NCBI RefSeq assembly: GCF_001439815.1
Contig: NZ_JYLM01000001.1
Location: forward strand, 434,001-498,000
Origin: Pseudomonas orientalis
Lineage (GTDB): Bacteria; Pseudomonadota; Gammaproteobacteria; Pseudomonadales; Pseudomonadaceae
Reading direction: 5' to 3'
DNA: 64,000 nucleotides
Below are positions 45,822 through 55,376 of the stretch, one piece after another (position 1 is the stretch's first letter; each line of letters opens with the position of its first letter). The position numbers and the translations under genes were made by a program. The notes beneath the pieces are model-generated. The model was given only the letters and a program-made list of their open reading frames with translations. It was not told the origin of the DNA and searched no databases.

Positions 45822-45992
45822 TTATTGAGCAGGCGTCTCGGGAGGCGTGATCGAGGCTTGAGCAGCCTCGGCTTCCAGTTTCAAACGGTCCGCCTTGCTG
45901 ATGTACTTATCTTTGCTTTTCGGCGCCAGTTTGGCGTTGGCTTTTTTGGCTTTGGCCTTGAAAAGCTGCTGGAGTTTTTTCTGGCGGTTCAT
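45822..45992 (-). CDS. Small Lys/Ala-rich protein (DUF2986-like, 56 aa)
   Basis: Encodes MNRQKKLQQLFKAKAKKANA, then KLAPKSKDKYISKADRLKLE and an acidic, Pro-rich end (TPPETPAQ). This very basic N-terminus with KYISKADR resembles the DUF2986 family of gamma-proteobacteria. Function unknown. It is the only coding-like sequence between the YeeE/YedE gene and the hydrolase. Confidence 0.65.
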   Translation of the reverse strand: MNRQKKLQQLFKAKAKKANAKLAPKSKDKYISKADRLKLEAEAAQASITPPETPAQ

Positions 45993-46079
45993 GTGCGTTG
46001 GCCTGGCAGGTAAAGGCGCGAATGATACCAGCTATAAAAAACGCGGATCGAAAGGTTTACCCGCCAGGGATACCACCGA

Positions 46080-46821
46080 TCAATGTGCGAGGAACGCGCT
46101 GATCAGCGTGATCACCTGCTGCTGGATCTGCGCCCGGGGCCGCCCGGCCTCGCCGTCCCGGCAAATCATGCTGTCACCGGGCACCTCCTCGTCGAGTAGC
46201 GCCGGTGGGGTTCATCTGCGCGTAGCCGATGCAACCGCCCAACTTGGGATGGGCCAGGCAGTCCCGGGCGAACAGATCAGCATCGAAACGCGCACCGGCG
46301 ATTTCCAGCACCGTCCAGCCACCGAGAGAATGGCCCACCGCCGCAATCCGGTTTTGCGCCACCGCACCAAATTGCTTCGGCCGCGCAAGCACAGCATCGA
46401 TGGCGCGGCTCAGGTCTTTGGGCCGCTGCCATAACTGCGCCGCCGCGTCTGCACTGCGGTCCTTACTGGTAGTGCCCGGATGATTCACCGCCGCCACGAT
46501 ATAACCCCGCTGAGCCAGCGCACTCGCCAACCACGCCTGGTTGCCCCAATTGCCGCCATAGCCGTGGGAAAGCACCACCAGCGGGTGCTCACCACCGGCC
46601 GGCGGCGCATCGGGCACTGCCAGAGCGCCAAAGAACACCGCGTCATCTCGGATCAACTGGGGAGCGACCCTGGTTGCCGTGGGGTACCAGACCACCATTT
46701 CCAGCGCGCGCTGGTTGCGTGCGTCGGGCAGGTTGGTGGTTTTGAAACCGATGGGATTGTCGTTGGCCAATGCGGGAGTGATCAGGCCAATCAGGAGCAA
46801 GGCGGCGAGGGTAGTTTTCAC
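46080..46821 (-). pseudogene. Exported alpha/beta hydrolase with an internal deletion and frameshift
   Basis: Begins with a signal peptide (MKTTLAALLLIGLITPALA, GTG start at 46821 with AAGGA upstream) and a dienelactone-hydrolase-like core with VVLSHGYGGNWGNQ and nucleophile elbow GHSLGGW. After GYAQMNPTGA the frame ends, while in another frame a family-like C-terminus appears (LLDEEVPGDSMICRDG, RPRAQIQQQVITLISAFL) up to 46080. In relatives roughly 80 residues, including the catalytic acid and His, separate these two parts, so they have been deleted here. The product would be inactive. Confidence 0.75.
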
Positions 46822-46938
46822 TGTTTTTATCGTCCTTGAAGTGAGAGGCGCAGCATGATCTGAAACCGGCAATTTGGGTAGTGCGCAAGTGGCGCAATCC
46901 CTGTTCCGTACCCACACTGCAGATCGTGCTGCCGCTGC

Positions 46939-47550
46939 TTAGTCGTAGGCGAACTGATCAATCAGGCCCAAACGCGGAACCCGGCTGTTCGGTTGCAATA
47001 ATGCGCCGGGAGCGATGACGGCGTTTGCGCCAATTTTGCAGCCATCGCCTACCAGGGCGCCGAATTTGTTCACCCCCGTCTCAATGACGGCATCGGCATA
47101 GCGGATCCTGATATCCGCCCCATCCAGTTCGTTACGATAGTTGGCGATGATTGCACCGGCCTCGATATTGACGCCTTCGCCGATCACGGAATCGCCGACA
47201 AAGTTGAAATGCGCCAGCTTGCTCGAGCCAAGCATGAAGCTGCTTTTCAGTTCGCAGCTTGGGCCCACGATGCACTGTTTGCCCAGATAAACGCCGCCAC
47301 GCAGGTAGGCGCCTGCCGCGACGAATGAGCCTTCACCGATGATGATCGGCCCCTTCAGCACAGCGCCTTCTTCGACCGTGGCACCTTCATGGATGGCGCA
47401 ATTTCCGTGACGGCGGTAGCCTGCGCCGAGGCGTGAAAGCGACGTCAGGACGTGATTTTCGCAGTCCTGGGCCACCTGCCAGGCGGCGGCGGTGCCCAGG
47501 CCAAGGGAGGGCCATTGAGTGATGAATGTGCTGATCTCAGGTGGCTTCAT
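46939..47550 (-). CDS. Hexapeptide-repeat (left-handed beta-helix) protein
   Basis: 203 aa with many imperfect hexapeptide turns ([LIV]-G-x4): VEEGAVLKGPIIIGEGSFV, GKQCIVGPSCELKSS, IGEGVNIEAGAIIAN, VGDGCKIGANAVIAPGALL. This is the fold of nucleotidyl- and acyltransferase C-terminal domains such as GlmU; no nucleotidyltransferase domain is attached. Substrate unknown. I chose ATG 47550 (MKPPEIS, GGA upstream) over the longer frame from 47646. Confidence 0.78.
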   Translation of the reverse strand: MKPPEISTFITQWPSLGLGTAAAWQVAQDCENHVLTSLSRLGAGYRRHGNCAIHEGATVEEGAVLKGPIIIGEGSFVAAGAYLRGGVYLGKQCIVGPSCELKSSFMLGSSKLAHFNFVGDSVIGEGVNIEAGAIIANYRNELDGADIRIRYADAVIETGVNKFGALVGDGCKIGANAVIAPGALLQPNSRVPRLGLIDQFAYD

Positions 47551-47652
47551 GGAGAATTTTTCCGGTGCGTGAGAGGGCGGTTGGCGCCGCGCGGCGGGCT
47601 CAGGCCCCATCTTATAGTGGTCTGCCCTGGATTTGGCTAATCGCAAGCAAGT

Positions 47653-47690
47653 CGCGGAGTCGTCGTGACCTGGGTTACAACGACTCCGCG
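47653..47690. terminator. Perfect 11-base hairpin between the hexapeptide gene and DUF6124 gene
   Basis: CGCGGAGTCGT (47653-47663) pairs exactly with ACGACTCCGCG (47680-47690) around 16 bases. It lies downstream of the DUF6124-like gene (transcribed leftward) and ahead of the hexapeptide gene. No T-run follows, so it may be a stem-loop rather than a canonical terminator. Confidence 0.4.
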
Positions 47691-47711
47691 ATCTAGCGAA
47701 CTACTGGAGAG

Positions 47712-48047
47712 TCAGCTTCCCGCTCCAGCGCTCTCGCGCTCCATCAGCTTATCCACCAACAAAACCCCCAACTCGCTGAGTTGGTGAATCGCCAGCGCCA
47801 CATCGCGCTGTTTGCCGGTCAGTTCATCCGACAGGTCGAGCAGCAATGCGGTAACCGAGGAAAAGGTTTCATAGCTGTTGGCGATGAGCGTTTCGCTGCT
47901 GGCGTCCTCAGCGACGCAGAACAGCGTGGACGATGGTCGTGCAGGCGCCTCGGCGCCAGCGTTGAGGTAGTGATCGATCGCACGATGCGCCGCCTGGTTC
48001 AGTTTCAGGTCGGGATCGTTTGGAGGGTTTGGCGTGACTTTGAACAT
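47712..48047 (-). CDS. DUF6124-like small protein of Pseudomonas
   Basis: 111 aa: MFKVTPNPP start, then NQAAHRAIDHYLN and FCVAEDASSETLIANSYETF followed by a helical LLLDLSDELTGKQRDVALAI stretch. This matches the DUF6124/DUF3077-type families that occur in several paralogues in fluorescent pseudomonads. No membrane segment; function unknown. A long untranslated region precedes it. Confidence 0.75.
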   Translation of the reverse strand: MFKVTPNPPNDPDLKLNQAAHRAIDHYLNAGAEAPARPSSTLFCVAEDASSETLIANSYETFSSVTALLLDLSDELTGKQRDVALAIHQLSELGVLLVDKLMERESAGAGS

Positions 48048-48386
48048 GTGTGTTGTACCTGTTTTAGGGCCAACACCTTTTCGCTACTAAACGAAAGGGT
48101 GGCGGCTGTACGCAGGTTAGTAGACCGGGGAAACACACAAAGCCGGCGCGCCCGAGGGCGCCCTGCGCACAGCCACCATCAAGCACAGACAAGAACATCT
48201 GATCGATGAGGCTCATGCACTTTATGTTGTCACTCGGGCTACTAAACCCGATCACTGAGTTGTCAGCGACCGAGCCACCTTAGAGACGCCCATCCAAGCG
48301 CACAAGCCGGCGGATTCTGACGCAACTGTAGGCAATGGAGCAAGGCACTGAAGCCCGCTGTAGGACATGTCTACAGGGTGTCGCCA
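48048..48386. other. Long leader/intergenic region upstream of the DUF6124 gene
   Basis: Some 340 bases without a confident gene. ACTAAACG at 48087, GTAGACCGGG at 48120 and ACTAAACCCGA at 48241 are related short motifs, suggesting repeated leader elements. A minus-strand frame of 63 codons (48064-48255) is open but I cannot tell coding from chance. Confidence 0.35.
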
Positions 48387-49349
48387 CTATTCCAGTCCCA
48401 GGCAAAACATCTTCCGATACTCCGAAGGCGACGTGCCCAGTTGCCTGCCAAAATGCTCTCTCAGTGACAGTGCCGTGCCAAATCCCACTTCCCCTGCGAT
48501 GCATTCAACCGCCAGCTCGGTCGTCTCCAGCAGCGCCTGCGCCCTGGCCACGCGTTCGGCGCTCAGCCATTTGGATACCGTGGTGCCGGTGGCCTCCTTG
48601 AACCGACGAGTAAAGGTGCGCCTGCTCATCCTGGCCCGGTCCGCCAGCACGTCCAGTGACAGGTCCTCGGCCAGGTGCGCACGCGCCCACGCCAGCATCT
48701 GCGACAGGTGCGTCGCGCTGGGCAGTTGCGGCACCGGGTGCTCCACGTATTGCGCCTGGCCGCCCTGGCGGTGGGGCGGGGTGACCAGCATCTTCGCGGT
48801 ACGGTTCGCCACATCGGCGCCGAGGCGCTGGCGTACCAGGTGCAGGCAACAGTCGATGGCCGCTACGGTACCGGCGGAAGTGATGATGTTGCCGTCACAC
48901 ACGTACAGAACCTCCGGCCGGAACCGAGCGTTGGGAAAGCGCCGCGCAAACTCGTCGCGGGCGGCCCAGTGGGTGGTCGCTTCCTTGTTGTCCAGCAGAC
49001 CCGCATCGCCCAGCACGAATGCGCCCAGACACAAGCCCACAATCAGCTTGCCCTGTGCATCGGCCAGCTGCAGCGCGTTGATGAGCGTGGTGGAGGCCGT
49101 CACCGACTGATCGCCCCAGGCGGGGATGATGATCACATCGGCCGTGTGCATCAGTTCCAGGCCGAGGCCTACCGATAATTCGAGGCCCTGGTCACTGCTG
49201 ATCATGCCGGGCACTTGTGCACAGTAATCGACCTGGTAATGAGGCTCGTCGGGCCTGGACTGGGCCGTTCCCAGCACCATTCCCGGCACGGAGAGATGAA
49301 ACAGGCTGACGCCGTCGAAGGCGAGGACGGCTACGCGTATGGGGGGCAT
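48387..49349 (-). CDS. GlxA-family transcriptional regulator (DJ-1/PfpI + AraC HTH)
   Basis: 320 aa. Residues 1-190 form a DJ-1/PfpI glutaminase-like domain (RVAVLAFDGVSLFHLSVPG, IVGLCLGAFVLGDAGLLDN with the nucleophile-elbow Cys, TTHW). Residues 215-315 form an AraC-type double helix-turn-helix (LSLDVLADRARMSRRTFTRR, VGFGTALSLREHFGRQLG, TSPSEYRKMF). Members such as GbdR, CdhR and ArgR control catabolism of amines and amino acids; the target here is unknown. It is divergent from the UlaG-like gene by about 125 bases and may regulate it. Confidence 0.9.
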   Translation of the reverse strand: MPPIRVAVLAFDGVSLFHLSVPGMVLGTAQSRPDEPHYQVDYCAQVPGMISSDQGLELSVGLGLELMHTADVIIIPAWGDQSVTASTTLINALQLADAQGKLIVGLCLGAFVLGDAGLLDNKEATTHWAARDEFARRFPNARFRPEVLYVCDGNIITSAGTVAAIDCCLHLVRQRLGADVANRTAKMLVTPPHRQGGQAQYVEHPVPQLPSATHLSQMLAWARAHLAEDLSLDVLADRARMSRRTFTRRFKEATGTTVSKWLSAERVARAQALLETTELAVECIAGEVGFGTALSLREHFGRQLGTSPSEYRKMFCLGLE

Positions 49350-49474
49350 CGGGGCAATCTCGGGAGCGCAGGGCGGTTGGCCCGATTATATCGCTATCTG
49401 TCATTCAGGCCACTGTTGGCCTTCAGCGGATTTGGCAAGAATGAACGCCTCAATACATCAACAGGATAAAGCTG

Positions 49475-50356
49475 ATGAAATTTACAACGCTCCCCCTGGC
49501 CCTCGGCATTGCTTGCGGCGCTGCCGCCGTCCCCGCATTTGCGGGCTCGAGCACACCTGAAGCAGCCCATAAAGTGCACCTTCAACAAGTGCGTAACGCG
49601 ACGGTGAAAATCACCTATGGCGGTACCACCTTTCTGATCGACCCGATGCTCGCCAAAAAGGGCACCTACCCAGGCTTTGAAAATACCTACCGCAGCGAAC
49701 TGCGCAACCCGTTGGTGGAGTTGACCGAATCCCCGGCCGAGGTCATTTCCGGCGTCGACGCTGTAATCGTTACTCACACGCACCTTGACCACTGGGACGA
49801 CGCCGCACAGCAAGCGCTGCCCAAGGACATCCCGTTGTTTGCCCAGCATGAAGAAGACGCGCAGCTGATTCGTTCCCAGGGCTTCAAGAACGTGCGTGTG
49901 CTGACCGACGAGGCGCAGTTCGGTGGCGTCAAGATCACCAGGACCGGCGGCCAGCATGGCACCGACGAGATGTATGCCGTGCCGGCACTGGCCAAGCCTT
50001 TGGGCGAAGCCATGGGCGTGGTGTTTCAAGCGCCGGGCTATAAGACGCTGTACCTGGCCGGTGACACGGTGTGGCGCAAAGAGGTCGACCAGGCCATCGA
50101 GACGTTTCACCCTGAAGTGATCGTGCTCAATGCCGGGAAGGCCATGATGGCAGGGTATAAAGGCTCGATCATCATGGGCGAGGAAGATGTGCTGCGCGCT
50201 GCACAGACCGCACAAACCGCGAAGATCGTGGCGGTGCATATGGACGCCATCAACCACATGTCCCTGACCCGCGAGGCGTTGCGCAGCTACGTCAAGCAGC
50301 ACGGTATCGAGGGGCGGGTGGATATCCCTGAAGACGGTGCATCATTGGCATTCTGA
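49475..50356 (+). CDS. Exported UlaG-like metallo-beta-lactamase-fold hydrolase
   Basis: 293 aa with a signal peptide (MKFTTLPLALGIACGAAAVP, cut near AFAG). The metal-binding motif THTHLDHWD near 98 is HxHxDH, followed by a GGQHGTDEMY His and GYKTLYLAGDTVW near 190, as in the L-ascorbate-6-phosphate lactonase (UlaG) group. Export to the periplasm argues against ascorbate phosphate as substrate; it is probably a general lactonase or phosphodiesterase-like enzyme. Frame and length are normal. Confidence 0.85.
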   Translation: MKFTTLPLALGIACGAAAVPAFAGSSTPEAAHKVHLQQVRNATVKITYGGTTFLIDPMLAKKGTYPGFENTYRSELRNPLVELTESPAEVISGVDAVIVTHTHLDHWDDAAQQALPKDIPLFAQHEEDAQLIRSQGFKNVRVLTDEAQFGGVKITRTGGQHGTDEMYAVPALAKPLGEAMGVVFQAPGYKTLYLAGDTVWRKEVDQAIETFHPEVIVLNAGKAMMAGYKGSIIMGEEDVLRAAQTAQTAKIVAVHMDAINHMSLTREALRSYVKQHGIEGRVDIPEDGASLAF

Positions 50357-50375
50357 CGCCAAGCGCAGGTCAAAA

Positions 50376-50603
50376 TGTGGGAGGGGGCTTGCTCCCGATA
50401 GCGGCAGAACAGCCAACATTTCAATAGCTGATACACCAGGCTTTTTGTAGGAGCGAGCTTGCTCGCGAAAAACTCACAGGCACCGCGTTCATTCAGAAAG
50501 CACGCGTTATCGTTGACGTTTTTCGCGAGCAAGCTCGCTCCTACAGACGGCGGTGTACGCTTAACTGACTGGCATTGCAATCGGGAGCAAGCCCCCTCCC
50601 ACA
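50376..50603. repeat. Nested REP-type inverted repeats
   Basis: Outer pair: TGTGGGAGGGGGCTTGCTCC at 50376 onward (24 bases) and its exact complement ending at 50603. Inner pair: TGTAGGAGCGAGCTTGCTCG at 50446-50472 (27 bases) and its exact complement at 50519-50545. These are the two commonest REP families of fluorescent pseudomonads, mobilised by REP-associated transposases (established knowledge). Together they form a four-arm palindromic region between convergent genes. Confidence 0.9.
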
Positions 50604-50662
50604 TCGTGCGCGGGTGTGGATTAGATTCTTTCTTGCCGGGCCTACCATTGGCAGGAGCGGTC

Positions 50663-51988
50663 TCACCGTACCAGGCAAGGCTGCTTGTTGTTGAAGCGCC
50701 AGCCCGGCATCAGGAACTGCATCGCCACGCTGTCATCCCGCGCGCCCAGGCCCATGCCCTTGTACAGCTCGTGGGCATTGGCCACCGCGTCCATGTCGAT
50801 ATCCACCCCCAGGCCAGGCTTGGCCGGCACCTTTACGTAGCCGCCTTCGATCTTCAGTGGCTGCCGGGTCAGGCGCTGGCCGTCCTGCCAGATCCAGTGG
50901 GTGTCGATGGCGGTGATCTCGCCCGGCGCGGCGGCCGCCACCTGGGTGAACATGGCCAGGGAAATATCGAAGTGATTGTTGGAGTGCGAGCCCCAGGTCA
51001 GGCCCCATTCGTGGCACATCTGCGCCACGCGTACCGAGCCTTGCATCGTCCAGAAATGCGGGTCGGCGAGGGGGATGTCCACCGATTGCAACTGAATGGC
51101 GTGGCCCATTTCGCGCCAGTCGGTGGCGATCATGTTGGTAGCGGTTTTGAGGCCCGTGGCGCGGCGGAATTCGGCCATGACTTCGCGGCCCGAATAGCCG
51201 TTTTCCGCGCCGCAGGGGTCTTCGGCGTAGGCAAGAACATGATGCTGGTCGCGGCACAGGCGGATGGCTTCCTTGAGTGACCAGGCGCCGTTCGGGTCAA
51301 GGGTGATGCGCGCCTGCGGGAAGCGCTCGGCCAGGGCGGTGACCGCTTCAATCTCGGCATCGCCACTCAATACGCCGCCTTTGAGCTTGAAGTCGTTGAA
51401 ACCGTATCGGGCCCTGGCGGCTTCGGCCAGGCGCACCACAGCGTCGGCAGTCAGGGCTTTTTCATGGCGCAGGCGCAACCAGTCGTCGTCCGATTCCGCC
51501 TCGTTGCGGTAGGCCAGGTCCGTGGCGGTGCGGTCGCCGACGTAGAACAGGTAACCGAGCATTTTCACCGCATCGCGTTGCTGCCCTTCACCGAGCAGGG
51601 CGGCCACCGGCACCTCGAGGAACTGACCGAGCAAGTCGAGCAGCGCCGCCTCCATCGCCGTAACGGCGTGAATGGTGATACGCAGGTCAAAGGTTTGCAG
51701 CCCACGGCCGGCCGCGTCCCGAGAGGCGAAGGTGCTGCGCATCTGGTTGAGGATGCGCTGGTACTGACCGATCGGCTGGCCGATCACCAGGCTGCGTGCG
51801 TCCTCCAGGGTTTCGCGGATGCGTTCGCCGCCGGGCACTTCACCCACGCCGGTGTTGCCGCTGCTGTCCTTGATAATCACGATATTGCGCGTGAAGTAAG
51901 GGCCGTGGGCGCCGCTGAGGTTGAGCAGCATGCTGTCGTGACCGGCGACCGGGATGACGTGCAAGTGAGTGATGACGGGAGTATTCAT
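50663..51988 (-). CDS. gudD: Glucarate dehydratase
   Basis: 441-aa enolase-superfamily enzyme converting D-glucarate to 5-keto-4-deoxy-glucarate. Motifs of the MR/GlucD subgroup: KGGV in [13 protein letters not shown] carrying the K-x-K base pair, metal ligands in [15 protein letters not shown] and ATNMIATDW, and the His of HSNNHFDIS near 339. C-terminal [19 protein letters not shown] is characteristic. ATG 51988 follows AAGGA. The glucarate transporter gene lies 19 bases upstream, giving a gudP-gudD operon controlled probably by the divergent GntR gene. Confidence 0.93.
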   Translation of the reverse strand: MNTPVITHLHVIPVAGHDSMLLNLSGAHGPYFTRNIVIIKDSSGNTGVGEVPGGERIRETLEDARSLVIGQPIGQYQRILNQMRSTFASRDAAGRGLQTFDLRITIHAVTAMEAALLDLLGQFLEVPVAALLGEGQQRDAVKMLGYLFYVGDRTATDLAYRNEAESDDDWLRLRHEKALTADAVVRLAEAARARYGFNDFKLKGGVLSGDAEIEAVTALAERFPQARITLDPNGAWSLKEAIRLCRDQHHVLAYAEDPCGAENGYSGREVMAEFRRATGLKTATNMIATDWREMGHAIQLQSVDIPLADPHFWTMQGSVRVAQMCHEWGLTWGSHSNNHFDISLAMFTQVAAAAPGEITAIDTHWIWQDGQRLTRQPLKIEGGYVKVPAKPGLGVDIDMDAVANAHELYKGMGLGARDDSVAMQFLMPGWRFNNKQPCLVR

Positions 51989-52007
51989 GGCAAGGTCCTT
52001 AATACGC

Positions 52008-53426
52008 TCAAAGAGGTTTGCTGATGGCGTTGGCGGTGGGCGCAATGCCGGGCGACATCAGCCCGGCGGCAGGTGAGGTTCTGGCGAAAAACACCAGGAT
52101 GGCCGCGAGCACCGAGGTGCCGGCCAGGCCGTAAAGCCCGCCCTGGATCGAGCCGGTGGTTTGTTCCAGAAAGCCGAAGGTAGTCGGTGCGACAAAGCCG
52201 CCCAGGTTGCCGATGGAGTTGATCAAGGCGATCACTGCGGCCGCGATGCGCACGTCGAGGTAGCCCTGGGGAATCGGCCAGAACAACGAAGACGCGGATT
52301 TGAACCCGATGGCCGCAAAGCAGATCGCCACGAAGGCGAAGATCGGCCCGCCGGTGGTGGACATGAACATCCCGGCCGCTGCGATCAACAAGGCCGCGGC
52401 AACCCAGGCCTGCTGGAACTTGAACTTGCCTGACAGCGTTGCGAAGGCGTACATGGCGATGATCGAGATCAACCAGGGAATCGAGTTGAAGAAGCCGACT
52501 TGTACGTCGCTCAGGTCGCCCATCTTTTTGATGATGCTCGGCAGCCAGAACGTCGCCGCATAAATCGTCAACTGGATGCAGAAATACAACACGCAGAACA
52601 GCAGAATCTGACGGTCCTTGAGCAGTTTGCCGAGGGTCGGTTTGGCCGTGGTCAGGGCTTCGCGGTCACGCTGTTCCTGATCGATGGCCGCAACCAGCGC
52701 GTCCTGTTCTTCGCGGCTCAGCCACTTGGCGTCATGGGGTTTGGAGTCCAGCCAGAACCACACAAAGAAGCCCAGCGCCACCGAGGCCAGGCCTTCGATG
52801 GCAAACATCCATTGCCAGCCGTGCAGGCCGAAGCCTTCGATCTGCAACAGCGCACCCGACAGCGGGCCCGAGATCAAGGACGCCACCGCCGAGCCGCTGA
52901 GGAAGATCGCGATGGCCTTGCCGCGCTCAACCCCAGGCAACCAGCGCGTGAAGTAGTAGATCACCCCGGGAAAGAAGCCCGCTTCCGCCACACCCAGCAA
53001 AAAACGCAGGATATAGAAGTGGGTTTCGTTCTGGATGAACGCCATCAACGTGGCGACGATGCCCCAGGTGAACATGATGCGGGTCAGCCAGATGCGCGCG
53101 CCGACTTTTTGCAGCAGCATGTTGGACGGCACTTCAAAGAGCGCGTAGCCGATGAAGAACAGCCCGGCGCCGAAGCCATAGGCCGCCGCGCCGATGCCCA
53201 GGTCGTGCTCCATGTGCGTGCGCACGAAGCCGATATTGACCCGGTCGATGTAATTGAGGATGAACATGATCACGAACAGTGGGAGCACATGGCTCTTCAC
53301 TTTGCTCACGGCGCGGGTGAGCACCGAATCGGTTTGTGATGCAGCGGATGCATGGCTGGAATTGTCCACGATTGAAAACGCCCCCTGATTTGTTTTTATG
53401 CGGGTTTGGGTTTTGTTGACAGACAT
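52008..53426 (-). CDS. gudP: Glucarate/galactarate MFS transporter
   Basis: About 472 aa, 12 membrane segments, anion:cation symporter (ACS) family. The first loop shows [20 protein letters not shown], the ACS signature, and [13 protein letters not shown] and [18 protein letters not shown] follow. Adjacent glucarate dehydratase makes glucarate/galactarate the likely substrate. The N-terminal 35 residues are polar; ATG 53426 or 53429 are both open, and a later start near MFILNY is unlikely. Confidence 0.88.
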   Translation of the reverse strand: MSVNKTQTRIKTNQGAFSIVDNSSHASAASQTDSVLTRAVSKVKSHVLPLFVIMFILNYIDRVNIGFVRTHMEHDLGIGAAAYGFGAGLFFIGYALFEVPSNMLLQKVGARIWLTRIMFTWGIVATLMAFIQNETHFYILRFLLGVAEAGFFPGVIYYFTRWLPGVERGKAIAIFLSGSAVASLISGPLSGALLQIEGFGLHGWQWMFAIEGLASVALGFFVWFWLDSKPHDAKWLSREEQDALVAAIDQEQRDREALTTAKPTLGKLLKDRQILLFCVLYFCIQLTIYAATFWLPSIIKKMGDLSDVQVGFFNSIPWLISIIAMYAFATLSGKFKFQQAWVAAALLIAAAGMFMSTTGGPIFAFVAICFAAIGFKSASSLFWPIPQGYLDVRIAAAVIALINSIGNLGGFVAPTTFGFLEQTTGSIQGGLYGLAGTSVLAAILVFFARTSPAAGLMSPGIAPTANAISKPL

Positions 53427-53600
53427 CATACAAGTGATTTTTCAAAAACCGCAATGTGGAGCGGAGAGTATTTGTTCTTATAAGAGCGCTATTTAGCTGG
53501 TTATTTGGTTATTTGCCGTGTTTGCAGGCGGTTTGTGTCATCGGAGTGGAGTCTGCCCCGCATGAAATCCCCCGCGCGTTTTGAAGGGTTGTCAGATTGG

Positions 53601-53611
53601 TTGTCATACAA
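53601..53611. promoter_or_regulatory. Candidate GntR/FadR-type operator
   Basis: TTGT-CAT-ACAA, a perfect four-base inverted repeat of the kind bound by FCD-domain GntR regulators, lies between gudP and the GntR gene. A related CATACAA occurs at the gudP start (53425). Short, so tentative. Confidence 0.35.
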
Positions 53612-53695
53612 GCTGGCTGCCTCGTGAATCAACTCGGCGCCCTCCGTGAGCGGGGTGTTAAGCTCCCATCAGCCCAATCCCGTGGACCCTCAGCG

Positions 53696-54406
53696 ATGCC
53701 CATTGAAAACGCACCCCCTGTGCGCAGACGCTCCACCAACCTGGCCCAAGGCGTGGTCGACGCCCTGACACGGCGCATCCTGCTCGGGCAGCTCAAGCCG
53801 GGCGAAAAACTGCCGTCCGAATCCACCATCGTGCTTGAGCACGGGGTGAGCCGTACGGTGGTCCGCGAAGCCATTTCCAAGCTGCAGGCATCGGGGCTGG
53901 TGGAGACGCGTCACGGCATCGGCACGTTCGTCCTGGCGCAACACGCCCGGCAGGGCCTGCGCCTGCACGTCGACACCGTCGCCAGCGTGCGCAACATGCT
54001 GGAACTGCGCCTGGGCCTGGAAGTGCAGGCGGTGGCGTTGGCCGCGTTGCGCCGTACCGACGCGCAACTGGCCCACATGCGCCAGGCGCTGGACGACTAT
54101 CAGGCCTCCCTGGCCAACAACGACAGCTGCGTGGAAGAAGACAAACGCTTTCACCAACTGATCGCCGAGGCCACCGGCAATACGTTCTTCAGTGAAATCA
54201 TGCAGCACCTGGGTACCGCGATGATCCCCCGCACCCAGGTCAAGGCTGACGAGCGCGGCGGGGCGGATTTTGCCCAGCTGGGTCAACTGGCGAGTCTGGA
54301 GCATGAGGCAATCTTCAATGCGCTCAAGCGCCAGGACCCGGATGCCGCGCGGGCGGCAATGGTGCTGCATTTGACCAACAGTCGGGATCGATTTTCCGGC
54401 GAATAA
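53696..54406 (+). CDS. GntR-family (FadR/FCD) regulator of glucarate genes
   Basis: 236 aa. N-terminal winged HTH: LTRRILLGQLKPGEKLPSES, then GVSRTVVREAISKLQASGLV and RHGIGTFV. C-terminal FCD domain with the ligand/metal pattern ELRLGLEVQAVALAA, EEDKRFHQLIAEATGN and HEAIFNAL. Divergent from gudP-gudD, so it probably represses glucarate uptake and dehydration in the absence of the sugar acid. ATG 53696 gives the usual N-terminus; the frame is open to 53597. Confidence 0.88.
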   Translation: MPIENAPPVRRRSTNLAQGVVDALTRRILLGQLKPGEKLPSESTIVLEHGVSRTVVREAISKLQASGLVETRHGIGTFVLAQHARQGLRLHVDTVASVRNMLELRLGLEVQAVALAALRRTDAQLAHMRQALDDYQASLANNDSCVEEDKRFHQLIAEATGNTFFSEIMQHLGTAMIPRTQVKADERGGADFAQLGQLASLEHEAIFNALKRQDPDAARAAMVLHLTNSRDRFSGE

Positions 54407-54416
54407 AAAGGAATCC

Positions 54417-55115
54417 GTGTTGAACCCACAGACATTGTCCCTGCGCCTGGAGCGCGTGGCCGCGCAGGTGCCGGCCGGCGCGCGCCTGGCCGATATCGGT
54501 TCGGACCATGGCTACTTGCCGGTGGCGCTGATGCTGCGTGGCGCAATTGGCGGCGCGGTGGCGGGGGAGGCCGCGAACACGCCCTTTCAGGCGGCCCGGC
54601 GCACCGTGCGCGACCACGGCCTTGAAGCTCATGTTCGCGTGCGCCTGGCCGATGGTCTGGGGGCCCTCGAGCCAGGCGATGCCATCACGGCCATCAGTTT
54701 GTGCGGCATGGGCGGCGAGACCATTCGTGACATTCTCGACCGCGGCAAGGCGCAGTTGAGCGGCCAGGAGCGCCTGATCCTGCAACCCAATGGCGGCGAA
54801 TATCCGTTGCGCCATTGGTTGATGAGCAACGGCTACCGAATCGTGCACGAAGAGCTGCTGCACGAGAACCGCTTCTTCTACGAAATCATCGTTGCTGAAC
54901 GGACGGGGCCTGTGTCTTACACCGATGAGCAGCTGTATTTCGGGCCGCTGCATTTGCTTGAGCGCAGTCCGGCGTTTGTGGCGAAGTGGCAGCGCTTGCT
55001 GCATCAGAAACAAAAGACCCTGGCCAGTTTCGAGAACGCCAGGCAGTCGGTGCCGGAAGAAAAAATCCACCGGACCGCCCGGCATATACAGTGGATGACT
55101 CAACTGCTGACCTGA
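54417..55115 (+). CDS. trmK: tRNA (adenine(22)-N1)-methyltransferase TrmK
   Basis: 232-aa class I methyltransferase that forms m1A22 in tRNA. Motif I ADIGSDHGYLPVALML near 25, ISLCGMGGETIRDIL near 92 (the family's GMGG motif) and LQPNGGEYPLRHWLMSNGY near 121. GTG 54417 follows AAAAGGA by about six bases, giving MLNPQ; TTG 54420 is an alternative. It begins ten bases after the GntR stop and may be co-transcribed. Confidence 0.88.
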   Translation: MLNPQTLSLRLERVAAQVPAGARLADIGSDHGYLPVALMLRGAIGGAVAGEAANTPFQAARRTVRDHGLEAHVRVRLADGLGALEPGDAITAISLCGMGGETIRDILDRGKAQLSGQERLILQPNGGEYPLRHWLMSNGYRIVHEELLHENRFFYEIIVAERTGPVSYTDEQLYFGPLHLLERSPAFVAKWQRLLHQKQKTLASFENARQSVPEEKIHRTARHIQWMTQLLT

Positions 55116-55376
55116 AGATCGTTCGGGGTTGCCAACGCTAGACCCTTCCCACGTTAAGGCGTGTCCCCGACGGTTACAGGCGCGTGCCCGGTAATGAGTG
55201 CTTTCGCCCCATTTTCGCGCACCGCTCGATGGTTTCTTAGCGCCGTGACACGTGCAGTCACGCCTTCACCTCACGGCCCAGATCTTGCTTGAGCCAGATT
55301 AATCAATGACATGGCATTTTGCCGTTATTCATTCCCGGCTGTGAAGTATGGGGTTGTTCAGGGGAGTTTGTAGGGC

